A DNA stretch of 64,000 nt from Silicimonas sp. (GTDB lineage: Bacteria > Pseudomonadota > Alphaproteobacteria > Rhodobacterales > Rhodobacteraceae). The notes under the pieces were generated by a model, which was not told the origin of the DNA, made no database searches, and worked only from the letters and a program-made list of their open reading frames with translations. The DNA lies in the NCBI GenBank assembly GCA_025800205.1, contig JAOXSD010000113.1, forward strand, positions 35,373-99,372, written 5' to 3'. The first letter of the stretch is position 1, and every line of letters starts with the position of its first letter. Of the stretch, positions 10,224 through 22,196 are shown in pieces. Position numbers and translations under genes: made by a program.

Positions 10224-10279
10224 CCGCGTTAAGAGGGAGAAAGGTTAACGCGGGATCAGGGGCACGCCCGGATCCCGCG
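10224..10279 (-). promoter_or_regulatory. Two overlapping, mutually exclusive 9-bp inverted repeats between dapD and the downstream hypothetical gene
   Basis: ccgcgttaa(10224-10232)/ttaacgcgg(10245-10253) and cgcgggatc(10249-10257)/gatcccgcg(10271-10279) share 10249-10253. Confidence 0.5.
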
Positions 10280-10289
10280 CGGTCCCGTC

Positions 10290-11117
10290 TCAGTCCCGCA
10301 GCAGCTCGTTGATGCCGGTCTTGGAGCGGGTCTTTTCATCGACGCGCTTCACGATCACCGCGCAATAGAGGCTGACGTTGTTCTTCGAGGGCATCGAGCC
10401 TGCGACCACCACCGAATAGGGCGGCACTTCGCCATACATGACCTCGCCGGTCTCCCGGTCGACGATCTTGGTGGACTGGCCGATGAAGACGCCCATGCCG
10501 AGGACCGAGCCTTCGCGCACGATCACGCCCTCGACCACTTCGGACCGCGCACCGATAAAGCAATTGTCCTCGATGATTGTCGGCCCGGCCTGCATCGGTT
10601 CCAGCACGCCGCCAATGCCGACGCCGCCCGAGAGATGGACGTTCTTGCCGATCTGGGCACAGGACCCGACGGTGGCCCAGGTGTCGACCATGGTGCCTTC
10701 ATCCACATAGGCGCCCAGGTTCACGAAAGACGGCATCAAGACCACGCCGGGGGCCACGAAGGCGGATTTGCGCACGACGCAATTGGGCACCGCACGGAAG
10801 CCTGCGGCTTTCCACTGGTCGTCACCCCAACCGGCGAACTTGCTGTCCACCTTGTCCCACCAGCCGCCGCCCTGGGGGCCGCCCGATTGTTGTTCCATGT
10901 CCTTCAGGCGGAAGCCCAGAAGCACCGCCTTTTTGGCCCATTGGTTCACATGCCAGCTGCCATCGTCCTGTTTTTCGGCCACCCGCAGCGTACCGGCGTC
11001 AAGCGCATTGAGCGTCGCCTCGATCGCCTCGCGGGTCTCGCCCGTGGTGGCGGGCGTGATCGTGTCACGGGCCTCCCAGGCGGCTTCGATGGCGGTTTCA
11101 AGCTGGGCGTTGGACAT
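10290..11117 (-). CDS. dapD: 2,3,4,5-tetrahydropyridine-2,6-dicarboxylate N-succinyltransferase
   Basis: Hexapeptide-repeat protein with DapD motifs ([43 protein letters not shown]); start at [18 protein letters not shown]. Confidence 0.93.
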   Translation of the reverse strand: MSNAQLETAIEAAWEARDTITPATTGETREAIEATLNALDAGTLRVAEKQDDGSWHVNQWAKKAVLLGFRLKDMEQQSGGPQGGGWWDKVDSKFAGWGDDQWKAAGFRAVPNCVVRKSAFVAPGVVLMPSFVNLGAYVDEGTMVDTWATVGSCAQIGKNVHLSGGVGIGGVLEPMQAGPTIIEDNCFIGARSEVVEGVIVREGSVLGMGVFIGQSTKIVDRETGEVMYGEVPPYSVVVAGSMPSKNNVSLYCAVIVKRVDEKTRSKTGINELLRD

Positions 11118-11182
11118 GGTTTCCCCCTGATCTGGTTCCGTCGCGAAATAGCGCGTGGCAGCCTGGCACGCAAGCGACGGCG

Positions 11183-11228
11183 CGATGTCTTGAAAAGACA
11201 TCGGTCAGGAAACTTTTCAAGTTTCCTG
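11183..11228. terminator. Tandem hairpins downstream of the CoA-binding protein gene
   Basis: cgatgtctt-gaa-aagacatcg (11183-11203) and caggaaactt-ttc-aagtttcctg (11206-11228), 4 nt past the stop of the 11233..11724 gene. Confidence 0.6.
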
Positions 11229-11232
11229 CACC

Positions 11233-11724
11233 CTACCCCTGCCCCGGCAGCTTCGACGAGATCCGCCCGCCGCCGAGACCGGCCAGGTTGGTGCCGCCCA
11301 TAAGCCGCATGTGTTCCACCTTGGGGCAGCGATCCTCGACCACCAGCACACCGGCCGCGCGCGCCTTGGCCGCCGCCTCCGCATGGCGGACGTTGAACTG
11401 CATCCAGATGCATTTCAGCCCCGGCAGGCATTCCAGCGCCTCGTCGACCACCTCGGGCACGGCCTCGGACCGACGAAAGATGTCGACCATGTCGACCTGG
11501 GTGCCCGCCGGGATATCGGCAAGGCTTGCCAGCACCGGCTCGCCCAGAAGCGTCTGACCCGCCTGCACGGGATTGATCGGAATCACCCGCCGCCCCCGGC
11601 TGCTCATATAGGTGGCGACAAACATCGAGGGGCGCACCGGGTTGGTGGAGGCGCCGACCATGGCGATGGTCTTGGTGCCTTCAAGGATCCGCCGCAGAGT
11701 GGCGTCGTCGGTTTCATCCACCAT
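11233..11724 (-). CDS. CoA-binding domain protein (YccU-like)
   Basis: TIAMVGASTNPVRPSMFVATYMSSRGRRVIPINP; MQFNVRHAEAAAKARAAGVLVVEDRCPKVEH. Confidence 0.88.
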   Translation of the reverse strand: MVDETDDATLRRILEGTKTIAMVGASTNPVRPSMFVATYMSSRGRRVIPINPVQAGQTLLGEPVLASLADIPAGTQVDMVDIFRRSEAVPEVVDEALECLPGLKCIWMQFNVRHAEAAAKARAAGVLVVEDRCPKVEHMRLMGGTNLAGLGGGRISSKLPGQG

Positions 11725-11725
11725 G

Positions 11726-12715
11726 TCAGGCGCCTCCGTGCAACAAACCGCGCACCGGGCGCTCCACCCCGGTGACCAGCCCGTCCCAGTTTTTCACCGG
11801 ACGGTTCAGCATCGGATGGCCGGGCTCGATCACCCCCAGCCGCGCCAGAAGGGCGGCAATGGCCACTTCGGCACCCCGGGTTGCGCCATCTTCGATCTTC
11901 AGCGCAATACCGAGCTTCATCCGGGGCAAAATCGCCACGAACACCCCTTCCGCACCGGTTTTCACCGCCGCCGCCCCGCCTGCGGCCTGCATCAGGGCGG
12001 CACAGGCCCGCCCCTTGCCGCTGACCAGCTCGGGATGGGCAATCATTGCGTCGCGGAGTGCGGCCATGGCGCCATCACGGGGGCCCGAAGCCGCGCCTGC
12101 TATGGCAAATCGGGCCATGGCGCGGGCCAGCCCCGTCACGCTGACAGCAAAATTCGGCGCCGAACAACCGTCGATTCCGTAGCCGGGGCTGGTCTCGCCA
12201 CAACTGTCCTCAAAGGCGCCGCGCACCGCCTGCTGCACCGGATTGCCGGTCTCCACATAATCGAGCCCCGCCCCAAGATGCTGCGCCAGCGTCAGGAATC
12301 CCGCATGTTTGCCGGAACAATTGTTATGGAGTCGCGTGGGCGCTTCGCCCGCCCGGATCATCCCCTGACGCAGGTCACGATCGCGCGAGGCCTGGGGGCC
12401 GCAGATCAGCGCCTCTTCCGTCAGGCCCAGATCATTGAGCCAGGCCGACACCCGCGCCACATGGCGGGTTTCGCCCGAATGGGAGGCACAGGCCAGCGCC
12501 AGCTGTTCCGGGGTGAGATGCGCCCCCGCCCCGCTTTCCAGCAAAGGCAGGGCCTGCAGCATCTTGGCCGAAGAGCGCGGCAGGATCACCAGATCGGGAT
12601 CGCCCCAGGCCTCCACCACCTCGCCGGCCCCGTTGGCAATGACCGCATGGCCGCGATGGCGCGATTCCACGAAAGGACCACGGGTGATTTCCACAAGGGG
12701 CGCAGGTGCCGGCAA
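11726..12715 (-). CDS. L-asparaginase II family protein
   Basis: RGPFVESRHRGHAVIANGAGEV; ASHSGETRHV; NNCSGKHAGFLTLAQHLG; GIDGCSAPNFAVSV. Confidence 0.88.
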   Translation of the reverse strand: MPAPAPLVEITRGPFVESRHRGHAVIANGAGEVVEAWGDPDLVILPRSSAKMLQALPLLESGAGAHLTPEQLALACASHSGETRHVARVSAWLNDLGLTEEALICGPQASRDRDLRQGMIRAGEAPTRLHNNCSGKHAGFLTLAQHLGAGLDYVETGNPVQQAVRGAFEDSCGETSPGYGIDGCSAPNFAVSVTGLARAMARFAIAGAASGPRDGAMAALRDAMIAHPELVSGKGRACAALMQAAGGAAAVKTGAEGVFVAILPRMKLGIALKIEDGATRGAEVAIAALLARLGVIEPGHPMLNRPVKNWDGLVTGVERPVRGLLHGGA

Positions 12716-12862
12716 AGTGACCTCCTTGAGACGCAGCGAATTTCTGCTTGGGGGGTTTCCTCTCCCGCCCGAGATACGGTATTAAAGCACCAAAGGACAG
12801 GGGCCGTCCGCGCAGACGCGCGACGCAGAGGACACCCACCCGCACAGAGCAGAGGCATCAAC

Positions 12863-13396
12863 ATGGTGACAGGACGAATTTTCTCGGCGGCAGTTGTTAT
12901 GGCACTGGGCCTGCCCGCAGGCGCACTCGCCCAGGACAGCAGCACCCGGGTGGCGGCGGAAACCGACTGGGCCGTCTTCGAGGGCGCCGAGCCCAAGGAA
13001 TGCTGGGCGGTGACCGCGCCGAAGAAGACCGTGAACACCCGCGACGGGCGCGAGGTTTCGGTGCGCCGGGGCGATATCCTGCTCTTCGTTTCCTATCGCC
13101 CGGCGGAAAAAGTGGCCGGCGAGATCAGCTTCACCGGCGGGTACCCCTTTGCCGATGGCTCCACCGCGACGATGGAAGTCGGCGACACCACCTTCAACCT
13201 CTTCACCGAGGGCGAATATGCCTGGCCCGCCACGCCGGAAGATGATCAGAAGATCATGACCGCGATCAAGCGTGGTGCTGACGCGACCATCACCGCGCGG
13301 TCCTCGCGCGGCACCCAGACCCAGGACACGTTCTCGCTTCTGGGCGCCACCGCGATGATCGCCGAGGCCGAAAAGCGCTGCGGACCGCAAGGCTAG
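12863..13396 (+). CDS. Invasion-associated locus B (IalB)-like secreted protein
   Basis: Internal start [24 protein letters not shown] signal peptide; [48 protein letters not shown]. Confidence 0.75.
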   Translation: MVTGRIFSAAVVMALGLPAGALAQDSSTRVAAETDWAVFEGAEPKECWAVTAPKKTVNTRDGREVSVRRGDILLFVSYRPAEKVAGEISFTGGYPFADGSTATMEVGDTTFNLFTEGEYAWPATPEDDQKIMTAIKRGADATITARSSRGTQTQDTFSLLGATAMIAEAEKRCGPQG

Positions 13397-13484
13397 GGCA
13401 CCTCACGGGGGCGCCCGCCCGAAATCCTTTGGCAAACCGCGTCTTTTCGCCTATATCCCCGGTCTGATCCCAGGATATGAGCCC

Positions 13485-14675
<1,191 letters not shown>

Positions 14676-14714
14676 GCAGCGGGCATTCGCCCTTCACAAC
14701 AGGCCGCCCGTGTC

Positions 14715-15794
14715 ATGATCCCCGGATGGAAGCTGCGACGCGAATTCGAGCGTCTTCGCACCCAGATCGCCGCCCTGCCCTCACTGGTGGTGCAGCCATT
14801 CGTGCAGCGCCGCTACGACCGCCGCCGCGCCACCGCCATTCGGGTGAGCGAAGGCGCCCTGGCGGCGGGCCCCAAGCTGGCGATCTTCCTGATCTATCAG
14901 CCGAAGGGGGTGAGTGCCGGCGTTCTGGCCACCTGCGATCACCTCCTTGCGCGCGGCTTTGCGCCCATCGTGATCAGCAACACGCCGCTTTCGCGCGAGG
15001 ATCAGACCGCCCTTCAGCCGCGCGCCCATCTGCTGGTGGAGCGGCCGAATTACGGTTATGATTTCGGCGGCTACCGGGATGGGGTCTGGCTGATCAACAG
15101 CCGTGGCCTTGCGCCCGAAAGCGTACTTTTCCTCAATGATTCCGTATGGTTCCCGATTTTCGGCGACAGCGACATGCTGACCCGGATGGAAACGGCGCCG
15201 GAAAATTACCTGGGCACCCAGGTCTTTGGCGACGTCACCGCACAGGGCAGGAAACAGGGCTTTCTGGGCTCCTATTGCTTCCTGATCAAGGCGCCGGTCT
15301 GGCAGAGCGAGACCTTCCAGCGCTTCTGGGCGGAATACCGCAATTCCTCCAACAAGGAAGTCACCCTGCGGCGCGGGGAGCGGGCCTTTTCCCGGCTGAT
15401 CCTGAGCGCCTGCGGCGGCGGGGCGGCCCTTTTCGATCAGGCCCGGTTTGCGGCGATGGTGGAAGGTCTGACCGAAGCGGAACTGCGCGAGGCGATCGGC
15501 GACATGGTGGTGACCGACCCGGCGCTGGAGGCGGAACAGACCGCAATGCTCGCCCGTCTCGACAGCGCCGGCGCAGACGAGATGCGAGCGCTGATCCACG
15601 TCTCGGCCCGCTCGAAGAATTACATCGCCGCCGCCCCGGTGCTGAGCCTGCGCAAGCTCGGCTTTCCGATGATCAAGAAGAACAACGAACGCCATTACAA
15701 ATTCGCCCGCCAGCGCATTCTGCGCGCGGTGGAGGAAGGCCGGTTGCCCGGGCTCGACCCGGTGACGCTGGCCGAATTGCGCGCCCGCGACTGA
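14715..15794 (+). CDS. Rhamnan-synthesis F (RgpF)-like glycosyltransferase-related protein
   Basis: [62 protein letters not shown]. Confidence 0.7.
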   Translation: MIPGWKLRREFERLRTQIAALPSLVVQPFVQRRYDRRRATAIRVSEGALAAGPKLAIFLIYQPKGVSAGVLATCDHLLARGFAPIVISNTPLSREDQTALQPRAHLLVERPNYGYDFGGYRDGVWLINSRGLAPESVLFLNDSVWFPIFGDSDMLTRMETAPENYLGTQVFGDVTAQGRKQGFLGSYCFLIKAPVWQSETFQRFWAEYRNSSNKEVTLRRGERAFSRLILSACGGGAALFDQARFAAMVEGLTEAELREAIGDMVVTDPALEAEQTAMLARLDSAGADEMRALIHVSARSKNYIAAAPVLSLRKLGFPMIKKNNERHYKFARQRILRAVEEGRLPGLDPVTLAELRARD

Positions 15795-15832
15795 ACCGCC
15801 CCGACATTGCCGTTGGGGCATATCCTTCCTAT

Positions 15833-16744
15833 ATGCGGGCAAACAACGCAGCGAAGGCACGAAAGATGATGCGCACATATCTTCTGATGGCCGCAATGAC
15901 CGCCTTTGTCGGCGCCATCGGCCTGTTGCTGGGCGGCCAGGCCGGTCTCTTGATCGCGCTCGTGATCGCGGCCGGGATGAATTTCTATTCCTACTGGAAC
16001 TCCGACAAGGCGGTGTTGCGCATGCATGGCGCCCGCCCGGTCGATGGGCGCAGCGCGCCCGATCTGTGGGACATGACCGAAACCATGGCCCGGCGCGCCG
16101 GGATGCCGATGCCCGCGCTTTACATCATCGAGACCGAGCAACCGAACGCCTTTGCCACCGGGCGGAACCCCGAGAATGCCGCCGTCGCGGTGACCCAGGG
16201 CCTGTTGCGCAACATGACCCGCGACGAGGTGGCGGGCGTCGTCGCCCATGAGCTGGCCCATATCAAGAACCGCGACACGCTGACCATGACGATCACCGCG
16301 ACCCTTGCGGGCGCCGTGTCGATGCTGGCGAATTTCGCCCTGTTCTTTGGCGGCGGCCGCGACCGGCCGATGGGGCTGATCGGCACCATCGCCATGATGA
16401 TCCTCGCACCACTGGCCGCCGCGATGGTGCAGATGGCGATTAGCCGGGTGCGGGAATACGAGGCCGATGCCGAGGGGGCGGAGATCTGCGGCAATCCCGA
16501 CTGGCTCGCCTCGGCGCTGGCCCGTCTGGGCAAATTGTCCGGCCGGATCGACAATATCGCCGCCGAGCGCAACCCGGCCACCGCCCATATGTTCATCGTC
16601 AACCCCCTGCACATGCAGGCGGTCGACAGCCTCTTTGCCACCCATCCGCCGATCGAGAAGCGCATCGCCAAGCTGCGCGAGATGGGCGGCGGGCGCCCCT
16701 CGCTCGTGCGCAGCCGGTTGACCGGCCACGGGCCCTGGGGCTGA
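15833..16744 (+). CDS. htpX: Zinc metalloprotease HtpX
   Basis: M48 [36 protein letters not shown]-type segment, TM segments; start may be 15866. Confidence 0.92.
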   Translation: MRANNAAKARKMMRTYLLMAAMTAFVGAIGLLLGGQAGLLIALVIAAGMNFYSYWNSDKAVLRMHGARPVDGRSAPDLWDMTETMARRAGMPMPALYIIETEQPNAFATGRNPENAAVAVTQGLLRNMTRDEVAGVVAHELAHIKNRDTLTMTITATLAGAVSMLANFALFFGGGRDRPMGLIGTIAMMILAPLAAAMVQMAISRVREYEADAEGAEICGNPDWLASALARLGKLSGRIDNIAAERNPATAHMFIVNPLHMQAVDSLFATHPPIEKRIAKLREMGGGRPSLVRSRLTGHGPWG

Positions 16745-16775
16745 GGGCAGCCCACCGAGACCCGGAGATCGAGAC

Positions 16776-18629
16776 ATGACAGAAACCCTTGAAAAAGAAA
16801 CGTTTTCCTTCCAGACCGAGGTTGGTCAACTGCTGGAAATCGTGGCCGGATCGCTTTACTCCAATCGCGAGGTTTTCCTGCGCGAACTGCTTTCCAACGC
16901 ATCCGACGCCTGCGACAAGCGGCGCTATGCGGCCCTGACCGACGCCGCGCTCGCCCAATCGGGCGAGTTTGCCATCACCCTTGCGGCCGATGCCAAGGCC
17001 AGGACCCTGTCGATTTCCGACAATGGCATCGGCATGAACCACGGCGATCTGCTCGACACCCTGGGCACCATCGCCAAATCGGGCACCGGCGCCTTTATCG
17101 AGGCGCTGAAGGCCGATGACACCGACCGGCCCGGGCTGATCGGCCAGTTCGGCGTCGGCTTCTATTCCGCTTTCATGGTCGCCGACCGGGTCGATGTGGT
17201 GACCCGCAAAGCCGGGGAGGAGACCGCCTGGCTCTGGTCTTCCGACGGCAAGGGTGCCTTCACGATCGAACCCGCCCAGCGCGACGAAGGCGGCACCACG
17301 GTCACCCTGCATCTGAAAAAGGACGCCAGGGAATTCGCCGACGAGACCCGCATCCGGCACATCATCAAGACCTATTCCGACCATATCAGCTTCCCCGTCC
17401 TTCTGGGCGAGGAGACGCTGAACGCGGCGCAGGCGCTCTGGACCCGGCCCGCCAAGGACATCACCGAAGAGCAATATGCCGAATTCTACCGCCACAGCGC
17501 CCATGCGTTCGATGCGCCCTGGCGGGTGATGCACAACCGGGTCGAGGGCAATCTGAACCACACCAGCCTGCTCTTCGTCCCCGGCACCCAGCCCTTCGAT
17601 CTTTTCGAGCCCGAGCGCAAAAGCCATGTGAAGCTCTACGTCAACCGGGTCTTCATCTCCGAAAGCCCGAAGGATCTGATCCCCGCCTATCTGCGCTTCC
17701 TGCGCGGCGTGGTCGACAGCGAGGATCTGTCGCTCAATGTCTCGCGCGAGATGCTGCAGAACGATCCGCAGCTGACCAAGATCCGGACCTCGATCACCAA
17801 AAAGGTGCTCGGCGAGTTGAAAAAGGCCGCGAAGAAACCGGAGGAGTATGCCGGATTCTGGAGCAATTTCGGCGCCGTGCTGAAGGAGGGGCTGGTGGAA
17901 GACCCCGCCCTGCGCGACCGCATTCTCGAGATTTGCCGCTTCACGTCGACCGGGGCCGAGGGGCTGACCAGCCTTGCCGATTACCTCGCCCGCATGAAGG
18001 AAGGTCAGGAGGCGATCTTCTACATTGCCGGTGAGGATGCCGCCAAGCTCGCCCAATCGCCCCATCTGGAAGGCTTCCGGGCCAAGGGGGTCGAGGTGCT
18101 GCTCCTGGCCGATCATGTGGATGAATTCTGGCTGCAGCACATCCCCGAATTCGAGGGCAAACCGTTCAAATCCATCACCCGGGGCGCTGCCGATCTGGAC
18201 CAGATCGAGGGCGAAACACCGCAGGAGGAAACGCGCGCGGACGAGGCCGATCTGTCGCCCCTGATCGCCGCGATCAAGGCGGAGCTGGGGGAGGCGGTGA
18301 AGGATGTGCGCCCCTCGAAGCGGCTGACCGACAGCCCGGTCTGTCTGATCGCCGACGAGGGCGACATGGATGTCAATCTCGAGCGTCTGCTGAAACGTCA
18401 CGGCCAGTTGCAGGACGGCGCGCCACGGGTGCTGGAGTTGAACCCGACCCATGGGGTGATCACCGCTCTCGCCTCCCGGGCCACGTCGGATGCGGGCGAT
18501 GAGGGGCTGCGGGAAGCCGCCCATCTGCTTCTGGATCAAGCCCGGATCGTCGAGGGCGACCTGCCCGCAGATCCGACGGAGTTTGCCCGCAGGCTGGGCC
18601 GGGTCATGGCGCTGGCCTTCGGCGGCTGA
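16776..18629 (+). CDS. htpG: Molecular chaperone HtpG (Hsp90)
   Basis: SLYSNREVFLRELLSNASDACDK, DNGIGM, GQFGVGFYSAFMVAD, YVNRVFI. Confidence 0.95.
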   Translation: MTETLEKETFSFQTEVGQLLEIVAGSLYSNREVFLRELLSNASDACDKRRYAALTDAALAQSGEFAITLAADAKARTLSISDNGIGMNHGDLLDTLGTIAKSGTGAFIEALKADDTDRPGLIGQFGVGFYSAFMVADRVDVVTRKAGEETAWLWSSDGKGAFTIEPAQRDEGGTTVTLHLKKDAREFADETRIRHIIKTYSDHISFPVLLGEETLNAAQALWTRPAKDITEEQYAEFYRHSAHAFDAPWRVMHNRVEGNLNHTSLLFVPGTQPFDLFEPERKSHVKLYVNRVFISESPKDLIPAYLRFLRGVVDSEDLSLNVSREMLQNDPQLTKIRTSITKKVLGELKKAAKKPEEYAGFWSNFGAVLKEGLVEDPALRDRILEICRFTSTGAEGLTSLADYLARMKEGQEAIFYIAGEDAAKLAQSPHLEGFRAKGVEVLLLADHVDEFWLQHIPEFEGKPFKSITRGAADLDQIEGETPQEETRADEADLSPLIAAIKAELGEAVKDVRPSKRLTDSPVCLIADEGDMDVNLERLLKRHGQLQDGAPRVLELNPTHGVITALASRATSDAGDEGLREAAHLLLDQARIVEGDLPADPTEFARRLGRVMALAFGG

Positions 18630-18637
18630 CCCACGCG

Positions 18638-18660
18638 CGGGCCGGAGGATCTCCGGCCCG
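18638..18660. terminator. Hairpin between convergent htpG and iorB-like gene
   Basis: cgggccggag-gat-ctccggcccg: 10-bp stem, 3-nt loop. Confidence 0.65.
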
Positions 18661-18674
18661 GCGCCTGCGCCGCG

Positions 18675-20852
18675 TCACGCCCAGGCGACGCCGTTTTCAT
18701 CCATCGGCAATGCGCCGACCCGCAGATCGCTTTGCGCCGCAATGGCATTGGCCAGCGCGGGGGCAGCGGGCGGCGTGCCCGGCTCACCGACCCCCGAGGG
18801 CGGCGCGGCCGAGGGCACAATATGGACGTCGATATTGGCAATATCGCCTATCCGCAGCGGTTCGTAATCGGGGAAATTGTACTGATCGACCGCCCCACCC
18901 GTCAGGGTGATCCGGTCGCGCATCACATGGCCAATGCCATAGCCGATGCCGCCTTCCATCTGGGCCACCACCACATCGGGGTTGACCGCGATGCCGCAAT
19001 CGACGGCACAGGTCACGTTCTCGATACGGATACCGTCTTCGGCACTCCCCGAAATCTCGACCACCTCGGCCACATAGGAGCCGAAGGATTTGTGCACCGC
19101 GATCCCCTTGGAATGCCCGGCGGGCGCACGGCCCCAACCGCCCTTTTCAGCGGCAAGTTTCAGCACGCCGGCCATGCGCTTCTGGTCGTCGCCCTCGCCT
19201 GTGAGATAGGCCAGACGGAAATCGACCGGATCACGCCCCGCCGCCTGGGCGGCCATGTCCATCATCACCTCCATCACATAGGCGGTATGAGTATGGCCGA
19301 CCGAGCGCCACCAGAGCGTGCTCGTGGCCTTTTCCGTGTCGGTGAGACCAAAGGCGCCATTGGGGATCTGGTAAGGGGAATCCGATGTGCCCTCGACCGA
19401 AGAATGGTCGATCCCATCCTTGACCACCATGCTTTCAAACGCCGTGCCCTTCATGATCGACTGGCCCGCGATTTGATGCTCCCAGCCGACAATGTCGCCA
19501 TCCGCATTCAGCCCGACGCGCACCTTGTGCCCGAAGGCGGGACGATAGTAGCCCGAGCGCAGATCATCCTCGCGCGACCAGACAAGCTTCACCGGCCGGG
19601 TCCGGTCGGTCATGGCGAAGGCCAGGCCTGCCTCGACCTGATAATCCGCATCCGGCGTCGCCCGGCGCCCGAAAGAGCCGCCCGCAAGCATCGTCTTCAC
19701 CTGCACCTTTTCCATCGGCAATTCGAGGATCTGGCTCAGCGCCATATGGGGGCCGGTGGGCATCTGGGCGCCGTCGTGCAGGATGATCCCGCCATCGGCC
19801 AGAGGCTCGATCGTGCAGTTCAGCGGCTCCATCGGCGCATGCGCCAGAAGCGGGAAGTAGAAGGTCTGTTCCACCACCCTGTCGGCGGCCGCGATGGCGG
19901 CGCGGGTGGCGGCGACATCGGCCTTGTTGATGTTGTAGGTCGGCTCGGCTTCAAGGGCCGCGCGGATCTCCGCCTCGATCTCGTCCGAACTGCGGGTCTC
20001 TGCCGCCGAAGTGTCCCAGGTGACCTCAAGCGCCTCGCGGGCCTGCATCGCGGCCCAGGTCGTTTCGGCATAGACCGCAACCCCGGCCTTGTTGGGCAGC
20101 AGGGCAGCGTTCAGGAAACCCTTCACCTCGCGCGCCGCTGCATCGTCAAAGCCGGTGGCCAACGCGCCGCGCTGTTCGGGGCGGGCGATCATCGCGACCA
20201 TCTGGTTCGGCAGGTGCAGATCCATGGCGAATTGCGCAGACCCATTGGTCTTGGCGGGGCTGTCGAGACGGCGCACGGCGGCATTGCCGATCAGCCGGAA
20301 CTCGGAGGGGTCTTTCAGACGCGGGTTCTCCGGCGCGGACCGCTCGGCAGCGGCGGCGACGAAATCGCCCAAGGGCGCCGATTGACCAGCCCCCGAGATC
20401 ACGCCCTCCTCCAGCACCAATTCGCGCGCATCAACACCCCAGCTTTGGGCCGCAGCCTCAAGCAGCATCTCGCGCGCCGCCGCGCCTGCCTGCCGGTATT
20501 GCATGAAGGAATTGGCCATGGCGGTGGAGCCGCCGGTGCCCTGGAACGGACCGAAGAACAGGTTGTTGTAGACCTGCGGGTTCGAGGGCGCGAATTCGAA
20601 GGTGATCTGGTCCATGCGCAGGCCCAGCTCTTCGGCGACCAGGGTCGACAGGCCGGTGGCCGGGCCCTGCCCCTTTTCGAAATGTTTGACGATGGCGGTG
20701 ACCGAGCCATCGGCGCCGATCTTGACGAAAGGGTTGAGCTGGGCGCCGGACCCAGCCGCCAGCGCGCCTTTCGGCGTCACCCCGACCATCAGCACCGCAC
20801 CGGTGGCAGCGGCCCCTTTGAGGAACCCGCGACGAGAGGTTGTAATGCTCAT
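18675..20852 (-). CDS. Molybdopterin-binding subunit of an aldehyde oxidase/isoquinoline 1-oxidoreductase-type enzyme (IorB-like)
   Basis: Twin-arginine start MSITTSRRGFLKGAAATG; GGSFGRRATPDADYQVEA; GVGEPGTPPAAPALANAI. Confidence 0.9.
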   Translation of the reverse strand: MSITTSRRGFLKGAAATGAVLMVGVTPKGALAAGSGAQLNPFVKIGADGSVTAIVKHFEKGQGPATGLSTLVAEELGLRMDQITFEFAPSNPQVYNNLFFGPFQGTGGSTAMANSFMQYRQAGAAAREMLLEAAAQSWGVDARELVLEEGVISGAGQSAPLGDFVAAAAERSAPENPRLKDPSEFRLIGNAAVRRLDSPAKTNGSAQFAMDLHLPNQMVAMIARPEQRGALATGFDDAAAREVKGFLNAALLPNKAGVAVYAETTWAAMQAREALEVTWDTSAAETRSSDEIEAEIRAALEAEPTYNINKADVAATRAAIAAADRVVEQTFYFPLLAHAPMEPLNCTIEPLADGGIILHDGAQMPTGPHMALSQILELPMEKVQVKTMLAGGSFGRRATPDADYQVEAGLAFAMTDRTRPVKLVWSREDDLRSGYYRPAFGHKVRVGLNADGDIVGWEHQIAGQSIMKGTAFESMVVKDGIDHSSVEGTSDSPYQIPNGAFGLTDTEKATSTLWWRSVGHTHTAYVMEVMMDMAAQAAGRDPVDFRLAYLTGEGDDQKRMAGVLKLAAEKGGWGRAPAGHSKGIAVHKSFGSYVAEVVEISGSAEDGIRIENVTCAVDCGIAVNPDVVVAQMEGGIGYGIGHVMRDRITLTGGAVDQYNFPDYEPLRIGDIANIDVHIVPSAAPPSGVGEPGTPPAAPALANAIAAQSDLRVGALPMDENGVAWA

Positions 20853-20854
20853 GA

Positions 20855-21319
20855 TCAGGCCTCCAGAATTTCGGCCGCGCGCTGGATGCCGGCGCGGATG
20901 CGTTGATAGGTGGCACAGCGACAGGCGTTGCCGTACATGTAATCGTCGATCTCGGCCGGGTTCGGCTTCGGGTTCTCGCTCAGAAGCCCCACCGCCGACA
21001 TGATCTGGCCGGACTGGCAATAGCCGCATTGCACCACGTCAAGCTCGACCCAGGCCTGCTGCACCGCCGCGCCGATCCGGCTGTCGGCCATCGCCTCGAT
21101 CGTGGTGATCTCGGACCCTTCGACGTCTTCGATATAGGTCTGACAGGACCGCACCGGTTCCCCATCCATATGCACCGTGCACGCCCCGCAGGAGGCAACG
21201 CCGCAGCCGAACTTGGTGCCGGTCATCTTCAGCTCATCGCGGATGACCCACAAAAGCGGCGTGCCCGCTTCCGCGTCCACCTGATGTGTCTTGCCGTTCA
21301 ATTTCAAGGAAAATGCCAT
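20855..21319 (-). CDS. (2Fe-2S)-binding subunit (IorA-like)
   Basis: FGCGVASCGACTVHMDG; CGYCQSGQIMSA; GNACRCATYQRI. Confidence 0.93.
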   Translation of the reverse strand: MAFSLKLNGKTHQVDAEAGTPLLWVIRDELKMTGTKFGCGVASCGACTVHMDGEPVRSCQTYIEDVEGSEITTIEAMADSRIGAAVQQAWVELDVVQCGYCQSGQIMSAVGLLSENPKPNPAEIDDYMYGNACRCATYQRIRAGIQRAAEILEA

Positions 21320-21484
21320 TTTTGAACTCCCTGGAGTGTGGATGGAAACCTAGGTCCGGCCGGGGCCGGATCAACCCTTGCCGTGAACCGGTGGCACAGA
21401 GAGGCCGACCGCCGCGCGGGCCTATTCAAACCAGTCGTTTCGCGCCATGATACACGAAAGAGCCGATGCGGGGGAGGAGATCGC

Positions 21485-22186
21485 ATGAAACAGGCTGTTG
21501 TCACCGGGGGCACCCGGGGGATCGGTGCGGGCATCGCCCGGGTGCTGGCCGAAGCGGGCTGGTCGGTGATCGCCGCCTCGGTGTCCGAGGCCGAGATGGA
21601 GGCCTTCGCCCCCCAGGACGGGATCACCCTGCATCTTCTCGACGTCACCGATCAGGCGTCGGTCGAGGGGCTTTTCGCCCCGCTCGACCGGCTGGACGCG
21701 CTGGTCAATTGCGCCGGCATCCTTGTGCGCGAGAAAGAATATGACATCGAGGTGTTTGCCCGCGTGCTGGAGGTCAATCTGACCGGCACCATGCGCTGCT
21801 GCCTTGCGGCCCATCCGCTGCTGGCCCGCGCGAACGGCGCCATCGTCAACACCGCGTCGATGCTCAGCACCTTCGGCGGCCCCCTGGTGCCGGCCTATTC
21901 CGCCTCCAAGGGGGGCGTGGCGCAATTGACCAAGGCGCTGGCCGGACGCTGGGCCGAAGACGGCATCCGGGTGAACGCGATCGCGCCGGGCTGGATCGAA
22001 ACCGAGATGACCCGGGGGTTGCGCGAAAACCCCGAGCGCACCCGGGGCATCCTTGGGCGCACACCGATGAACCGCTGGGGCAAACCCGAGGAGGTGGGCG
22101 CCCTGGTCGAATGGCTGTTGAGCGAGAGAGCAAGTTTCGTCACCGGATCGGTCTACCCGGTCGATGGCGGCTATCTGGCCATGTGA
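21485..22186 (+). CDS. SDR family oxidoreductase
   Basis: TGGTRGIGAGIA, NCAGIL, YSASKGGVAQLTKALA. Confidence 0.9.
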   Translation: MKQAVVTGGTRGIGAGIARVLAEAGWSVIAASVSEAEMEAFAPQDGITLHLLDVTDQASVEGLFAPLDRLDALVNCAGILVREKEYDIEVFARVLEVNLTGTMRCCLAAHPLLARANGAIVNTASMLSTFGGPLVPAYSASKGGVAQLTKALAGRWAEDGIRVNAIAPGWIETEMTRGLRENPERTRGILGRTPMNRWGKPEEVGALVEWLLSERASFVTGSVYPVDGGYLAM

Positions 22187-22196
22187 GGAGAGGACC

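Noticed and set aside
16599-18539. 646-aa minus-strand ORF
   Set aside because: Antisense to htpX end and htpG; shadow ORF.
18732-20906. 724-aa plus-strand ORF
   Set aside because: Antisense to the IorB-like gene.
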